Positions 1-9,312 of a stretch of 64,000 bases of DNA are shown here, one piece after another. A program made the translations under genes and the position numbers. Below the pieces are notes generated by a model. That model was not told the DNA's origin and did not search any database. It saw only the letters and a list, made by a program, of their open reading frames with translations. Each line of letters opens with the position of its first letter. The first letter of the stretch is position 1. Source of the stretch: JAUVPY01 sp034412795 (GTDB lineage: Bacteria; Chloroflexota; Anaerolineae; 4572-78; NAK82); contig DAOUMD010000068.1 of assembly GCA_034412795.1 (NCBI GenBank), forward strand, positions 45,021 through 109,020. Reading direction: 5' to 3'.

Positions 1-315
1 TTTCGATTCCAGGCCAGCCAGCGACCCTTTATTGGACTCCCGCCGGATAGCGACACGACGTTGCTGGATTTCCTGAGACAACAGGGTTATTGGGTAGAGA
101 CCAGCAACGAAGATCAGGCTTATTCGATCTATCTTCGCCAATCCCGTTTCTTCGCAGAAGATGAACGTTCGCTATTGCAGCGTCTGGCTCAGAGTGACGG
201 GCCGCTCATTCGCTTTGGTCGCTGGCCGGATGGTGCTCGTAGCGCGTTGTGTATCAGCGGCGACATCGACGCTATGACCTTGTGGGATTATGGGCTGCGC
301 CTGTTGGGAAGGTAA
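1..315 (+). CDS. C-terminal end of a polysaccharide deacetylase family protein (partial)
   Basis: The reading frame is open from the left edge and stops at TAA 313-315, so only the last 104 residues are present. The end contains SGDIDAMTLWDYGLRLLG, the kind of sequence seen near the C-terminus of NodB-like polysaccharide deacetylases. Family members remove N- or O-acetyl groups from extracellular glycans. The catalytic His/Asp motifs would lie outside the window. It sits directly upstream of a sugar-nucleotide dehydrogenase and a glycosyltransferase, which fits a role in modifying an exported polysaccharide. The assignment rests on a short tail and on context. Confidence 0.55.
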   Translation, partial: FRFQASQRPFIGLPPDSDTTLLDFLRQQGYWVETSNEDQAYSIYLRQSRFFAEDERSLLQRLAQSDGPLIRFGRWPDGARSALCISGDIDAMTLWDYGLRLLGR

Positions 316-397
316 TCGCTTCATCAAAAAATAGCTATAATCCGGCTCGTGCTTTATTGATGAAGGACGGGCTATACTATCTACAAGGAGCACTCTT

Positions 398-1714
398 GTG
401 AAAATCAGTGTCTTTGGTCTAGGTTACGTGGGATCGGTGTCGGCAGGGTGCCTGGCAACTCTCGGCCACGAAGTGATTGGCGTTGACGTGAATCCTCTAA
501 AGGTGGATATGATCAATGCTGGTCAGAGCCCAGTTATCGAAGCGGATTTGGATGATCTCATCGCCAAGGCGGTGAGATCTGGAAAGCTTAGCGCTGTTAC
601 CGAGGCTAGCGAGGCTATTACGGCCTCCGATATTTCGTTGGTGTGTGTAGGTACACCCAGTCAAGATAACGGTAATCTAAGCCTGACCTACGTTGAGCGC
701 GTGTGTCAGGAGATCGGCCAGGCTCTGGCCTTGAAGAATGGTTATCACGTGGTTGTATTGCGCAGTACTATGTTGCCGGGGAGCACTGAAGAACTCGTCA
801 TTCCCAACTTGGAGAGCTCCTCTGGGCGTCAGGTGGGCCGAGATTTTGGCGTATCTTTTAACCCCGAGTTTTTGCGGGAGGGAACTGCTGTTCATGACTT
901 CCATCATCCTCCCTTTACCCTCATTGGTCAATACGACAGTCGAGGGGCTGAAATGGCAGCCGAGCTCTACGTCAGCATTGACGCCCCGCTTCTGGTGGTT
1001 CCTCTAGGGGTCGGAGAAATGGTCAAGTACGCCAACAACGCGTTCCATGCCCTCAAGGTTACCTTTGCCAACGAAATTGGCAACATCTGTAAGGAGCAGG
1101 GGATAGACAGCCACCAGGTCATGGATATCTTCTGCATGGACGAGAAGTTGAATCTGTCCTCGTATTATCTCAAGCCTGGCTTTGCCTTCGGTGGTTCGTG
1201 CCTGCCCAAAGACCTGCGGGCGTTGCTTTATCACGCACACCGTCTCGATCTGAGTTTGCCGGTCATGGAATCCATCCTGCCTAGTAATGAACTCCAGACC
1301 AAACGGGGCTACGAACTTATCAAGCAGTCAGGCCGCAAACAGGTGGGGGTGTTGGGTTTCAGCTTCAAGGCTGGGACCGATGACTTGCGGGAAAGTCCTC
1401 TAGTAGAGCTGATCGAAACCCTTATCGGCAAGGGCTATCATGTCATGGTTTATGATAAAAACGTTTCGCTGGCTCGTCTACAAGGTGCCAATCGTGCCTA
1501 TATCGAGCGCGAAATCCCCCACATTGCTACCCTGATGTGTGGCTCGATGGAAGAGGTGCTTGCCGAGAGTGAAGTTATCGTCATTGGCAACAAGGCCCCC
1601 GAGTTTGCTTCGGTGCCCCACCAAGTGCGCCAGGACCAGGTAGTCATTGACCTGGTGCGCATTTCGAAAGAGATCGATCACTTGAATGGTCGGTACGATG
1701 GCATTTGTTGGTAG
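398..1714 (+). CDS. algD: GDP-mannose 6-dehydrogenase (nucleotide-sugar dehydrogenase)
   Basis: The 438-residue protein is the right length for the UDP-glucose/GDP-mannose dehydrogenase family, which oxidises a sugar nucleotide to its uronic acid with two NAD+. The N-terminal Rossmann motif is VFGLGYVGSVSAGCLA. The catalytic cysteine lies in FGGSCLPKD at residue 268, the same number as in Pseudomonas AlgD, and the N-terminus (GHEVIGVDVN, then SPVIEADL) resembles AlgD more than UDP-glucose dehydrogenases. The start is GTG with AGGAG nine bases upstream. It probably supplies a uronic acid precursor to the downstream glycosyltransferase. GDP-mannose rather than UDP-glucose as substrate is inferred from sequence resemblance only. 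Confidence 0.85.
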   Translation: MKISVFGLGYVGSVSAGCLATLGHEVIGVDVNPLKVDMINAGQSPVIEADLDDLIAKAVRSGKLSAVTEASEAITASDISLVCVGTPSQDNGNLSLTYVERVCQEIGQALALKNGYHVVVLRSTMLPGSTEELVIPNLESSSGRQVGRDFGVSFNPEFLREGTAVHDFHHPPFTLIGQYDSRGAEMAAELYVSIDAPLLVVPLGVGEMVKYANNAFHALKVTFANEIGNICKEQGIDSHQVMDIFCMDEKLNLSSYYLKPGFAFGGSCLPKDLRALLYHAHRLDLSLPVMESILPSNELQTKRGYELIKQSGRKQVGVLGFSFKAGTDDLRESPLVELIETLIGKGYHVMVYDKNVSLARLQGANRAYIEREIPHIATLMCGSMEEVLAESEVIVIGNKAPEFASVPHQVRQDQVVIDLVRISKEIDHLNGRYDGICW

Positions 1715-1731
1715 GAGTTAGGTAGAAGAAG

Positions 1732-2937
1732 ATGAATAGCGAGCGAAACATAGAACATCCCAGAAAACACTGTATGGTCGTCCACGCCTACTATCCCGTC
1801 GGGGAGACCCGCGTGGAAAGAGAAGCACAGGCTTTGTTGGCGCATGGTTTTGAGGTGGATATCATCAGTCTGCGCAAGCCTGGCGAGCTGGCTCGCGAAA
1901 CAGTTGACGGTGCAGCGGTCTACCGCCTGCCTGTAAGACGTCATGCAGGCGGTTTTGCCGTGCGGATGCTTGAGTATCTGCACTTCTTTCTCTTAGCCTT
2001 TATTCGGATTACCAGCTTGCACCTGAAGCGACGTTACAATGTCGTACAGGTTCACAATTTGCCTGACTTTCTGGTTTTTGTGGCGTTGATCCCCAGGCTG
2101 ATCGGGGCTCGTGTCATCCTGGATTTGCACGATTTGATGCCTGAATTCTATGCTGAGCGTTTCCAGCGGTCGCTGGATAGCCTGCCCGTGCGCTTGATCC
2201 GGTGGCAGGAGCGGTGGTCCTGTGGCTTCGCCGATCACATTATTACCGTGACGGAGTTATGGCGCCAGTCGCTCATCAAACGTGGGCAGCCAGCCGACAA
2301 GATCTCTGTGGTTATGAACGTGGCCGACGATCGTATCTTCAATCAAGATGTGGCGGTGGATGGACCTGGCGACGACGGCCATTTTCGCCTGATTTATCAC
2401 GGTACAATCGATCGGCGCTATGGTCTGGACCTGGCCTTAAGGGCTATTGACCACATACGCGAGGAAGCACCCGACCTCCAGTTGACGATCCATGGCGGGG
2501 GGGAGCACCGGCGGACCCTGCTTCGTATGGTGGATGAACTGGGGCTGCAAGATCACGTCCAGTTCAGCACGTGCTTCGTCCCCACAGCCGAGTTGCCCAA
2601 AATCATCAAAAGAGCTCAATTGGCCGTGGTTCCCTATCGAGATGGCGTGTTCACCGGTGGGATACTGCCCACTAAACTGATGGAGTATGCGGCGTTGGGT
2701 ATTCCTGCCATCGCTGCCCGCACACCCGCCATCGCTGCCCACTTTGACGAAACGACTATCCAGTTCTTCACGCCGAGCGATGTGGACGAACTGGGCCGTT
2801 GCATCTTGGACTTGTATCGGGACCGGGCCAAGTTAGCCAGCTTGGCGCGCAATACCGCTAAATTCAACGAGTTATACAACTGGCCCAAGATAAGCGCAGA
2901 GTATGTGGCTCTCGTCGAACGGGTGGGCAAAAATTAA
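1732..2937 (+). CDS. Glycosyltransferase family 4 (GT-B fold)
   Basis: This 401-residue protein has the two-domain GT-B layout. The N-terminal half begins with HAYYPVGETRVEREAQAL, typical of the GT4 acceptor side. The C-terminal half carries the nucleotide-sugar site, with a glycine-rich turn (RLIYHGTIDRRYGLD) and the GGILPTKLMEYAALGIP segment that contains the conserved E of the family's EX7E-like motif. It starts 17 bp after the dehydrogenase, so the two are probably co-transcribed. It likely adds a sugar to a lipid-linked or surface glycan in the cytoplasm. Donor and acceptor cannot be read from the sequence. Confidence 0.85.
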   Translation: MNSERNIEHPRKHCMVVHAYYPVGETRVEREAQALLAHGFEVDIISLRKPGELARETVDGAAVYRLPVRRHAGGFAVRMLEYLHFFLLAFIRITSLHLKRRYNVVQVHNLPDFLVFVALIPRLIGARVILDLHDLMPEFYAERFQRSLDSLPVRLIRWQERWSCGFADHIITVTELWRQSLIKRGQPADKISVVMNVADDRIFNQDVAVDGPGDDGHFRLIYHGTIDRRYGLDLALRAIDHIREEAPDLQLTIHGGGEHRRTLLRMVDELGLQDHVQFSTCFVPTAELPKIIKRAQLAVVPYRDGVFTGGILPTKLMEYAALGIPAIAARTPAIAAHFDETTIQFFTPSDVDELGRCILDLYRDRAKLASLARNTAKFNELYNWPKISAEYVALVERVGKN

Positions 2938-2955
2938 AATACGGGTTAGAGAAAA

Positions 2956-3963
2956 ATGGAAATCGTCCAGCAGTTGGATGAGAATTTGTGGCGAGATTTT
3001 GTTGAAAAGAGTCCTGTGGGCAATATTTTCCATACACCGGAGATGTTTCAAGTCTTTGCCCGAGCTAAAGGGCATGAGCCCTCTTTGTGGGCAGCCGTTA
3101 ATGGGGACGGCCGTCCTCTAGCCTTATTGTTGCCGGTACAAGTCACGTTAATGGACGGACCGCTACGACGTGTTACGACCCGTGCTGTAGCCTATGGCAG
3201 TGTAGTGTGTGACGCTGGCACCAAAGGTAAGGAAGCCCTGGAGGTACTACTGCGGACCTATGGACGGGAAGTGAAAAGCATTGCCCTGTTTACCGAGTTA
3301 CGCAACCTGTCAGACTTGAGTGATCTGCAGACCATACTGGATAAATACAGCTTTGCCTACGAAGATCACCTGGACTACTTGATTGACCTTGACCGCCCGC
3401 CAGAAGAGGTGCTGCAAAGTATTGGTCGACGTACTCGAAAGAATATAAGGCGTGGACTTAGACAAGGCGAGGTGATTATTGAAGAGGCAACTCGGCGCGA
3501 ACAAGTGGGTCTCTGTTATGAATTGTTGCAAAGAACGTATGCAAATGCCCAAGTGCCCTTGGCAGACTGGTCGCTGTTTGAAGCAGCATTCGACGTGCTG
3601 AATCCCAAGGGAATGGTCAAATTTTTGTTAGCTCGGATTGGCGATTCCTATGCCGCCGGATCGGTAGAGCTAGTTTTTAAAGATGTAATCTATGGCTGGT
3701 ACGGTGGTATGGATCGTGCCTACAGCGGTTACATTCCCAACGAGCTTCTATTGTGGCATATCTTTCGATGGGGTGCAGAAAACGGTTACAAGGTGTATGA
3801 TTTTGGTGGGGCTGGTAAACCGGATGAGGATTACCCGGTGCGCGATTTCAAAGCCAAATTCGGCGGTGAGTTGGTCTGCTATGGTCGAAATACCTTGATC
3901 CATGCACCTATGCTAATGTGGTTAAGCGAGCGGGGATACCGCTTGTTGCGTAAATGGCTATAG
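2956..3963 (+). CDS. FemAB/GNAT-like aminoacyl or acyltransferase
   Basis: The 335-residue protein fits the FemAB-like branch of the GNAT superfamily. Members add amino acids from aminoacyl-tRNA to peptidoglycan precursors, or act in exopolysaccharide loci with unknown substrates. Diagnostic parts are IGRRTRKNIRRGLRQGEV around residues 155-172 and the C-terminal YDFGGAGKPDEDYPVRDFK, which matches the usual end of the second GNAT domain. No signal peptide or membrane segment is seen, so it should act in the cytoplasm on a lipid-linked precursor. It follows the glycosyltransferase by 18 bp. A second, divergent relative lies at 6512-7669. Confidence 0.75.
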   Translation: MEIVQQLDENLWRDFVEKSPVGNIFHTPEMFQVFARAKGHEPSLWAAVNGDGRPLALLLPVQVTLMDGPLRRVTTRAVAYGSVVCDAGTKGKEALEVLLRTYGREVKSIALFTELRNLSDLSDLQTILDKYSFAYEDHLDYLIDLDRPPEEVLQSIGRRTRKNIRRGLRQGEVIIEEATRREQVGLCYELLQRTYANAQVPLADWSLFEAAFDVLNPKGMVKFLLARIGDSYAAGSVELVFKDVIYGWYGGMDRAYSGYIPNELLLWHIFRWGAENGYKVYDFGGAGKPDEDYPVRDFKAKFGGELVCYGRNTLIHAPMLMWLSERGYRLLRKWL

Positions 3964-3988
3964 TTTTGAAGAGTGGAGGGATTACAAC

Positions 3989-5125
3989 ATGAAACCACCG
4001 ACCTTCTCTGTACTCATTCCAGACGGCGAAAGTGACTTTGCAGTCTTTGTTATGCACGGCTTCGTCGACTACCCGCAAGTCAAGTTATACGTTCTATCTA
4101 ATCAGTACTGGGCACCGGCTCGTTTCTCGCGTTTATGCCATAAATACATTTATAAGGAATTCGGCACTGATCCCAGTGAGCGATTCAAAGCAGCAGCCGA
4201 GGTGGCGAGGCAGAATCACATTGATGTTATTCTTCCTATTGAAATGGAATGGATATCGCCTTATGATGACCAGCGACAAGCCCTCTCACAGGTAGCACCT
4301 GTAGTCCCTGTTCTAGACTCGGAATCCTTCAAGTTTGCGAACAATAAATGGATGCTATACGAGTTGATGAAAGAACATGGGTTCCCAATCATACCAACCG
4401 TCCTGTGTACTCTCGACGACGACTTTGAGCAACAAATACACGATTTAGAGTTTCCTGTGCTCATCAAGCCTGTTACAGCTTGGGGCGGAGAGGGTATCCA
4501 ACGCTTTGAGACCAGGGCTCAACTACAAGAGTTCTTGGATCAATCTGACAGCGAAAAGATCAAGAACAGATACATCGTCCAGAGTTTCTTAACAGGCTAC
4601 GTAGGTGGTCTGAACATCTTATGCCGGAGGGGGGAGTTATTGGCCCACACGATGCAACGCGGGTTTATACCTAACCCCATAAAATATGCCGCGGCGGCGG
4701 CCATTGAATTCATCAGGCGTGAGGACGCATTGGAACTTGGAAAGAACCTCGTCTCAGAACTCAAGTATAACGGGGTGGCCAATATAGATATGTTCTATGA
4801 CACCGTAGACAACCAAGTCAAAATCCTTGAGGTAAATACTCGTTTTTGGGGGAGCCTGCGTGGTTCATATGTAGCTGGTGTAAGCTTCCCATATCTGGCC
4901 TGCCTGGCAGCCTTGGATATGCCTTTTCCTGTTCCAGACTATGAACTCACCCGATATGTACATCCCAAAACGGCACTAAAGGAGGGAATACTAAGAGCTC
5001 TGGGCAGGAGTCAATATGAGAAATTCCCTCTTGAACAAACAGGCCTGAGATATATGCTGGCTGATCCTATAGCCGAGACCTTCAGAGCGATGCGGCAGCA
5101 ACTAGCCGGTGATAGATGGCAATAA
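3989..5125 (+). CDS. ATP-grasp domain ligase
   Basis: The 378-residue protein has the ATP-grasp fold. FPVLIKPVTAWGGEGIQRF (about residues 153-171) is the ATP-binding lysine and glycine-rich loop, and VKILEVNTRFWGS holds the acidic and asparagine ligands for the catalytic magnesium ions. Family members activate a carboxylate as an acyl phosphate and join it to an amine or thiol. It is preceded by GTGGAGG and lies between a FemAB-like gene and an adenylating enzyme, so an amide-forming step on a sugar or peptide substituent is likely. Its codon use is more AT-rich than that of its neighbours. The substrate is unknown. Confidence 0.8.
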   Translation: MKPPTFSVLIPDGESDFAVFVMHGFVDYPQVKLYVLSNQYWAPARFSRLCHKYIYKEFGTDPSERFKAAAEVARQNHIDVILPIEMEWISPYDDQRQALSQVAPVVPVLDSESFKFANNKWMLYELMKEHGFPIIPTVLCTLDDDFEQQIHDLEFPVLIKPVTAWGGEGIQRFETRAQLQEFLDQSDSEKIKNRYIVQSFLTGYVGGLNILCRRGELLAHTMQRGFIPNPIKYAAAAAIEFIRREDALELGKNLVSELKYNGVANIDMFYDTVDNQVKILEVNTRFWGSLRGSYVAGVSFPYLACLAALDMPFPVPDYELTRYVHPKTALKEGILRALGRSQYEKFPLEQTGLRYMLADPIAETFRAMRQQLAGDRWQ

Positions 5126-5142
5126 GCTACAGGAGAGTTACA

Positions 5143-6495
5143 ATGAGCTCGTTTCCACGACTACAAGCGATAAAGCTTTATCAGATGTTCACAGGCCGGC
5201 GTTTTTTGGAGAGGCTGGATGAATTGAATCGGACTCAATGGCTCAGCAGAGATGAACTCTTGAACTTACAGCGCACCAAATTGCATAAGTTGCTGGAGTA
5301 CACCTATAAGAACGTGCCCTTCTATCGCCGTTTGTTTGACCGTGTTGGCCTCCAACCAGCCGATGTCCTGAGCGATCTGAGCAGCATGCACAAAATTCCA
5401 GTTTTGACCAAGGCTATCATTCGAGAGAATTTTGATGAGTTGCTCACCACCGAGTCCCAACGTCGCGAGCAGATGAGTTCTCTTACAACGGGAGGCTCCA
5501 CAGGACATCCATTGGTCTTTATGCAAGACAACAATTTCCGCGACTACGTGACAGCCGACATCCACCGCCACTTGGGATGGGCCGGTTGGCAACTGGGAGA
5601 GATCCACGCCTACATCTGGGGGGCGAACTTTGAAGTGAAGGCTTCCCAAACCACTCGGGCCAAGCTGATGGACTGGGCTCTCAATCGCTTCGTGACCAAT
5701 GCTTACGTCCTATCGGATGAGAGTATGAGTGCCTTTGCTGCCGAGGTCAGGCGTCGCCGCCCCCGAATCCTCTTTTGCTATCCTTCTAGCGGGTACCGTT
5801 TTGCTCAATTTGTACGTGAGCAGGGTTACGGCGACATCAAGTTCGATGCCATCTTTTCTTCGGCCGAGGTGCTCTATCCTGTCCAACGGCAGTTCATGGA
5901 AGAAGTATTCGAAGGCAAGATGTTCAACCGCTACGGCACCCGCGAGCTGGGTGGGATTAGTTGCGAATGTGAGGCACATACCGGCTTACACGCCAGCATC
6001 GAAAACGTCTACATTGAGATATTACGGAACGGTCAACCGGCTGAGCCTGGCGAAGAGGGCGACATAATTGTGACCAACCTCAATAACTACGGCATGCCCC
6101 TCATTCGCTATAGCATTGAGGATATGGGCGCCTGGCGCGTGGAGGGCGGCTGCCCTTGCGGACGGGAGTTGCCGATGATGGAATTGAGGCTGGCACGGCA
6201 GATTGATATGTTTAAAACCAGGGATGGTCGCTCGGTTTGGGGCGGCTTTGCCAGTCCGATGTTCGGCATGGAAGGCGTCAAACGCTTTCAACTGATTCAG
6301 AAGTCCCTGGATCTGGTGGTGGCCCGCATCGTAAAGGACGGGGATTTGGACGAGAAAAAACTGGCCGAGATAGAACGTACCGTCAAGATTGCGCTGGGTG
6401 ACAACGTCGAGGTCAAGTTCGAGTTCCCCGATGAAATCGCTGTTTATGACTCAGGTAAGTATCGCTATGCAATCTCGGAGCTAAAGGATACGTAG
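5143..6495 (+). CDS. CapK/phenylacetate-CoA ligase-like adenylating enzyme
   Basis: The 450-residue protein belongs to the PaaK/CapK branch of AMP-forming enzymes. SLTTGGSTGHPLVF is the phosphate-binding loop, YGTRELGGIS is the A5-type motif, and ITNLNNYGMPLIRYSIEDMG corresponds to the A7 region. Enzymes of this type in capsule loci are thought to activate carboxylic acids, although substrates are mostly unproven. I chose the ATG at 5143 because AGGAGA lies six bases before it. An in-frame ATG at 5116 overlaps the previous gene and has no ribosome site. It could supply an activated acyl group to one of the GNAT-like transferases next to it. Confidence 0.8.
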   Translation: MSSFPRLQAIKLYQMFTGRRFLERLDELNRTQWLSRDELLNLQRTKLHKLLEYTYKNVPFYRRLFDRVGLQPADVLSDLSSMHKIPVLTKAIIRENFDELLTTESQRREQMSSLTTGGSTGHPLVFMQDNNFRDYVTADIHRHLGWAGWQLGEIHAYIWGANFEVKASQTTRAKLMDWALNRFVTNAYVLSDESMSAFAAEVRRRRPRILFCYPSSGYRFAQFVREQGYGDIKFDAIFSSAEVLYPVQRQFMEEVFEGKMFNRYGTRELGGISCECEAHTGLHASIENVYIEILRNGQPAEPGEEGDIIVTNLNNYGMPLIRYSIEDMGAWRVEGGCPCGRELPMMELRLARQIDMFKTRDGRSVWGGFASPMFGMEGVKRFQLIQKSLDLVVARIVKDGDLDEKKLAEIERTVKIALGDNVEVKFEFPDEIAVYDSGKYRYAISELKDT

Positions 6496-6511
6496 CGAGT
6501 GGAAAGATGTG

Positions 6512-7669
6512 ATGTCCAACACTATGAGCAAGCTATTCGAAGCGAGCCGCAGACTGTGGATAGAGACCCAACTGGTAGCCTCTCCTTGGCTGCAGCGCAC
6601 GCTCATCGAGCCGGTCCACCAGGCGCGGAGAGTCGTGCGGGTGGTTGCTAAACCTTACCTGAAGATTCATCAGTGGCACGGGCAGACTCAACGTGGGCCA
6701 CTCTCGGTGTCTTTTGGCGGTGGGGGGGATGCCAGGCCTTTCTTCCGGAGCCTTCTCTTCGAGGAGCAACCTGAGGAAGAGGAATTAACTCAAGTTCCGA
6801 TCTGGGATCTGGGCAGGCTGGCTGACTTGCCGGGCGATCTGGTTCTAATCGAGGCTGACAAGCGCCTGGTGAGCAGGCTCCCGCGCCAGGCAGCGCTGGT
6901 TATGCCGCCCCGCGTCCAATTTATGCTGGATGTGCGCGGAGAGTGGCGCGAGGTGGAGCTGCGCATATCGCGCAGTGTGCGCCGCCATGAGTTCCGTTTG
7001 ATACGCAAATATGGGTATGAATACGACGTAAGTCACAGCGATGAGGCGTTTGATGAATTCTACACCGAGATGTACGTGCCCACTATGGCGGAGAAGCATG
7101 GTGAGTTGACCTCGTTAATTTCCAGAGAAGAAGCTTATCTCTATTTTCGGCACGGCGTGTTGCTTCGAGTGAAACGAGATGCTGCCTGGGTTTCGGGCGG
7201 TATCTGCCAGCCCCAAAGCGATGTTGTCAATTTTAAACTGTTGGGCGTACGGGGCGCTGATGCACAGCTCATCCACGAGGGTGCCCAGGCGGCCTCCTAT
7301 TACGCGGCGGTTCGCTGGTCCAACCAGGAAGGGTTCGATGCCGTCAATTTTGAGGGTTGTCGATCGTATTTAGGGAGTCTATTCGAATACAAGCGTAAAT
7401 GGGGGGCGTCTGTCAGCATCCCTGCGCACCAGTATCAGCACATGTGGCTCAAAATCCAACGCCTCACCCCGGCCGTCTGCCAGTTTTTGATAGACAATCC
7501 TTGCGTTATCCACGCTGGAGAAGGGAAACTGTACGCTCTTGTTGTAACCGACGATCTTGGCAATGTTACCCCTGAGGCTGAAGCGCAGTTACATAAGCAG
7601 TATATGACGCCGGGGCTGAGCGGCATTCTGATTCGTTCGGTGAACGATTTGAGTTCCACTTTCTTGTAG
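6512..7669 (+). CDS. FemAB/GNAT-like acyltransferase, divergent
   Basis: The 385-residue protein resembles the GNAT/FemAB acetyltransferase type seen in exopolysaccharide clusters. Residues 150-300 contain LRISRSVRRHEFRLIRKYGY and the closing VNFEGCRSYLGSLFEYKRKWG, which parallels the DFGG...FKxKFG end of FemAB domains. About 90 basic and aromatic N-terminal residues precede the domain without a clear membrane span. The ATG at 6512 is preceded by GGAAAG at good spacing, and a GTG at 6509 is less likely. It starts 16 bp after the CapK-like gene. The substrate is unknown; the pairing with an adenylating enzyme suggests transfer of an activated acyl or amino acid group. Confidence 0.65.
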   Translation: MSNTMSKLFEASRRLWIETQLVASPWLQRTLIEPVHQARRVVRVVAKPYLKIHQWHGQTQRGPLSVSFGGGGDARPFFRSLLFEEQPEEEELTQVPIWDLGRLADLPGDLVLIEADKRLVSRLPRQAALVMPPRVQFMLDVRGEWREVELRISRSVRRHEFRLIRKYGYEYDVSHSDEAFDEFYTEMYVPTMAEKHGELTSLISREEAYLYFRHGVLLRVKRDAAWVSGGICQPQSDVVNFKLLGVRGADAQLIHEGAQAASYYAAVRWSNQEGFDAVNFEGCRSYLGSLFEYKRKWGASVSIPAHQYQHMWLKIQRLTPAVCQFLIDNPCVIHAGEGKLYALVVTDDLGNVTPEAEAQLHKQYMTPGLSGILIRSVNDLSSTFL

Positions 7670-7671
7670 AG

Positions 7672-7913
7672 AGATATATTGGTGGATATGACACCAGGGA
7701 ATTCACCGCTTTTTTTGAGAACCCTCGAGGGTAATTTACCCTGCATTCTATCGGGCGAGCGCGCCTGACTACTATTCTGACAGGCCGATCTTTCACTATG
7801 ATTTTAAGACTTTTGAATGGATATGTGAGGGAATCAGTTTGAAAGTCGAGTACCTTGGGGATTGGACAATGGACCAGAAGATGATGGTCTTTACCAAGAT
7901 GGAGGTGACCTAG
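7672..7913 (+). pseudogene. Remnant of a SAM-dependent methyltransferase C-terminus
   Basis: No intact frame spans this interval, but two frames together read like the end of a class I methyltransferase. One frame gives REFTAFFENPRG at 7696-7731. A different frame from about 7740 gives APDYYSDRPIFHYDF and then a segment ending in DWTMDQKMMVFTK, stopping at TAG 7911-7913. That last part matches the DW..P..QKM..F type of ending common in such enzymes. The frame changes between about 7729 and 7740, and the N-terminal catalytic part is absent. It is probably a decayed cluster gene or a recombination scar. Confidence 0.45.
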
Positions 7914-7917
7914 TTCA

Positions 7918-9306
7918 ATGCCTGCTCCTTACCTGACCGAGCGTCTGGCTGAGTTTGTGGCCGGCACGCATCTAAAAGACCTGTCTCTGGCTGTGCTAGA
8001 GGCAGGTCGCAAAAGCTTGGTTGACTACCTGGGGGTTGCCATTTGCGGGTCGGCCAGGGGTGAGCTCTCACCAATGGCTCGTGCTGTGGTGAGCGCTATG
8101 CAGGGTCGCCCCGAGTGTCACCTCATCTTTGTACGCGAGAAGGCGCCCGCGACCTGGGCCGCTTTCTATAACGGCATCGCGTCCCACACGATTGAATTGG
8201 ACGATGGTTACAGGCAGGGTACGATTCATCCGGCAAGTGCCGTTATACCGGCTGCTATGGCCGCTGGGGAGAGAGTCGAGGCTGACTTGGGTGCGCTTCT
8301 GCGAGCAATTATCTTGGGGTACGAGGTATCCCTGCGCATTGCTGCGGCCATTAATCCATCCCACATGTTTCGGGGGTTCCACACCACCGGAACTTGTGGT
8401 TCTCTAGGCGCTGGTGTCGGCGTTGCTAGCGTCATGGGGTATAATACGGAGCAGGTTACTCACACTCTCGCTATTTCAGGTCTTCAGAGCGCCGGCTTTC
8501 AGGAAATGCTTCACGACAATCCTATGATCAAGCCCTTACAGCCGGGCAAAGCCGCCATGGCTGGCATCCTTTCGGCCGATCTCGTAGCCCAGGGGGCTCG
8601 TGGCCCCAGGAGCTTGTTTGAAGGCGACAAGGGGTTCTTTAAGGGTATGTCAGACGTTCAGGATTCTGAACAGGCCGTAGAAGATGGACTCGGTGAAGAC
8701 TATAAAATTCTTGGCTGTTACACAAAATCTTACCCGACTTGCCGCCATGTTCACCCGGCGATAGATCTGGCGAGTTCTCTGAAAAATCAGCATCGGATAG
8801 AGGTTAAACAGATCACAAACATCGCCATTGACACCTACTCTGTAGCGATCTCCGAGGTGGGGCAGGTTTGGCATCCTACTTCACTGGATGAAGCAATGTT
8901 CAGCTTGCCCTACGCTGTCGCCGCCGTTCTTTGCGACGGGGAGTTTACCCTTGACTCACTTCGCCCCGACCGATTTAAGCGGGAAGTGGTGAAGAATCTG
9001 GCAAACAAAGTGGTGATCAAGCTGGATCCGCATCAAGACTCGGCTTATCCAACTCATCGAGGGGCTACTGTGACCATTCGCCTGGCCGACGGGCGCGAGT
9101 TCTCGGCCCACGAAGACCTTCCGAAAGGCGAACCGGAAAACCCTCTCTCTGAGGTAGAACTGCAAAGAAAGTTCTTCGCACTTGCCGAACCATATATAGG
9201 GGCGGGGCAGGCTGGGAAGATATGGGCGACAGTCATGTCGGGAGACTATCATGACACAACCTGCAATGCTTTGTTGGCCCTTTGCCAGCAGAAACAAAAA
9301 GGATAA
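7918..9306 (+). CDS. MmgE/PrpD family protein
   Basis: The 462-residue protein has the family's usual length and segments: AGRKSLVDYLGVAICGS near the N-terminus, HTIELDDGYRQGTIHPASA about residues 90-108, LQPGKAAMAG about residue 210 and the CRHVHPAIDL lysine/histidine-region motif near 285. The family includes 2-methylcitrate dehydratase, cis-aconitate decarboxylase and iminodisuccinate epimerase, so the fold does not fix the reaction. No methylcitrate-cycle genes are nearby. It sits between polysaccharide-type genes and an asparagine-synthase homologue 6 bp downstream, so a small-acid epimerase or dehydratase role in making a substituent is conceivable. That role is inference. Confidence 0.8.
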   Translation: MPAPYLTERLAEFVAGTHLKDLSLAVLEAGRKSLVDYLGVAICGSARGELSPMARAVVSAMQGRPECHLIFVREKAPATWAAFYNGIASHTIELDDGYRQGTIHPASAVIPAAMAAGERVEADLGALLRAIILGYEVSLRIAAAINPSHMFRGFHTTGTCGSLGAGVGVASVMGYNTEQVTHTLAISGLQSAGFQEMLHDNPMIKPLQPGKAAMAGILSADLVAQGARGPRSLFEGDKGFFKGMSDVQDSEQAVEDGLGEDYKILGCYTKSYPTCRHVHPAIDLASSLKNQHRIEVKQITNIAIDTYSVAISEVGQVWHPTSLDEAMFSLPYAVAAVLCDGEFTLDSLRPDRFKREVVKNLANKVVIKLDPHQDSAYPTHRGATVTIRLADGREFSAHEDLPKGEPENPLSEVELQRKFFALAEPYIGAGQAGKIWATVMSGDYHDTTCNALLALCQQKQKG

Positions 9307-9312
9307 ACTGTT

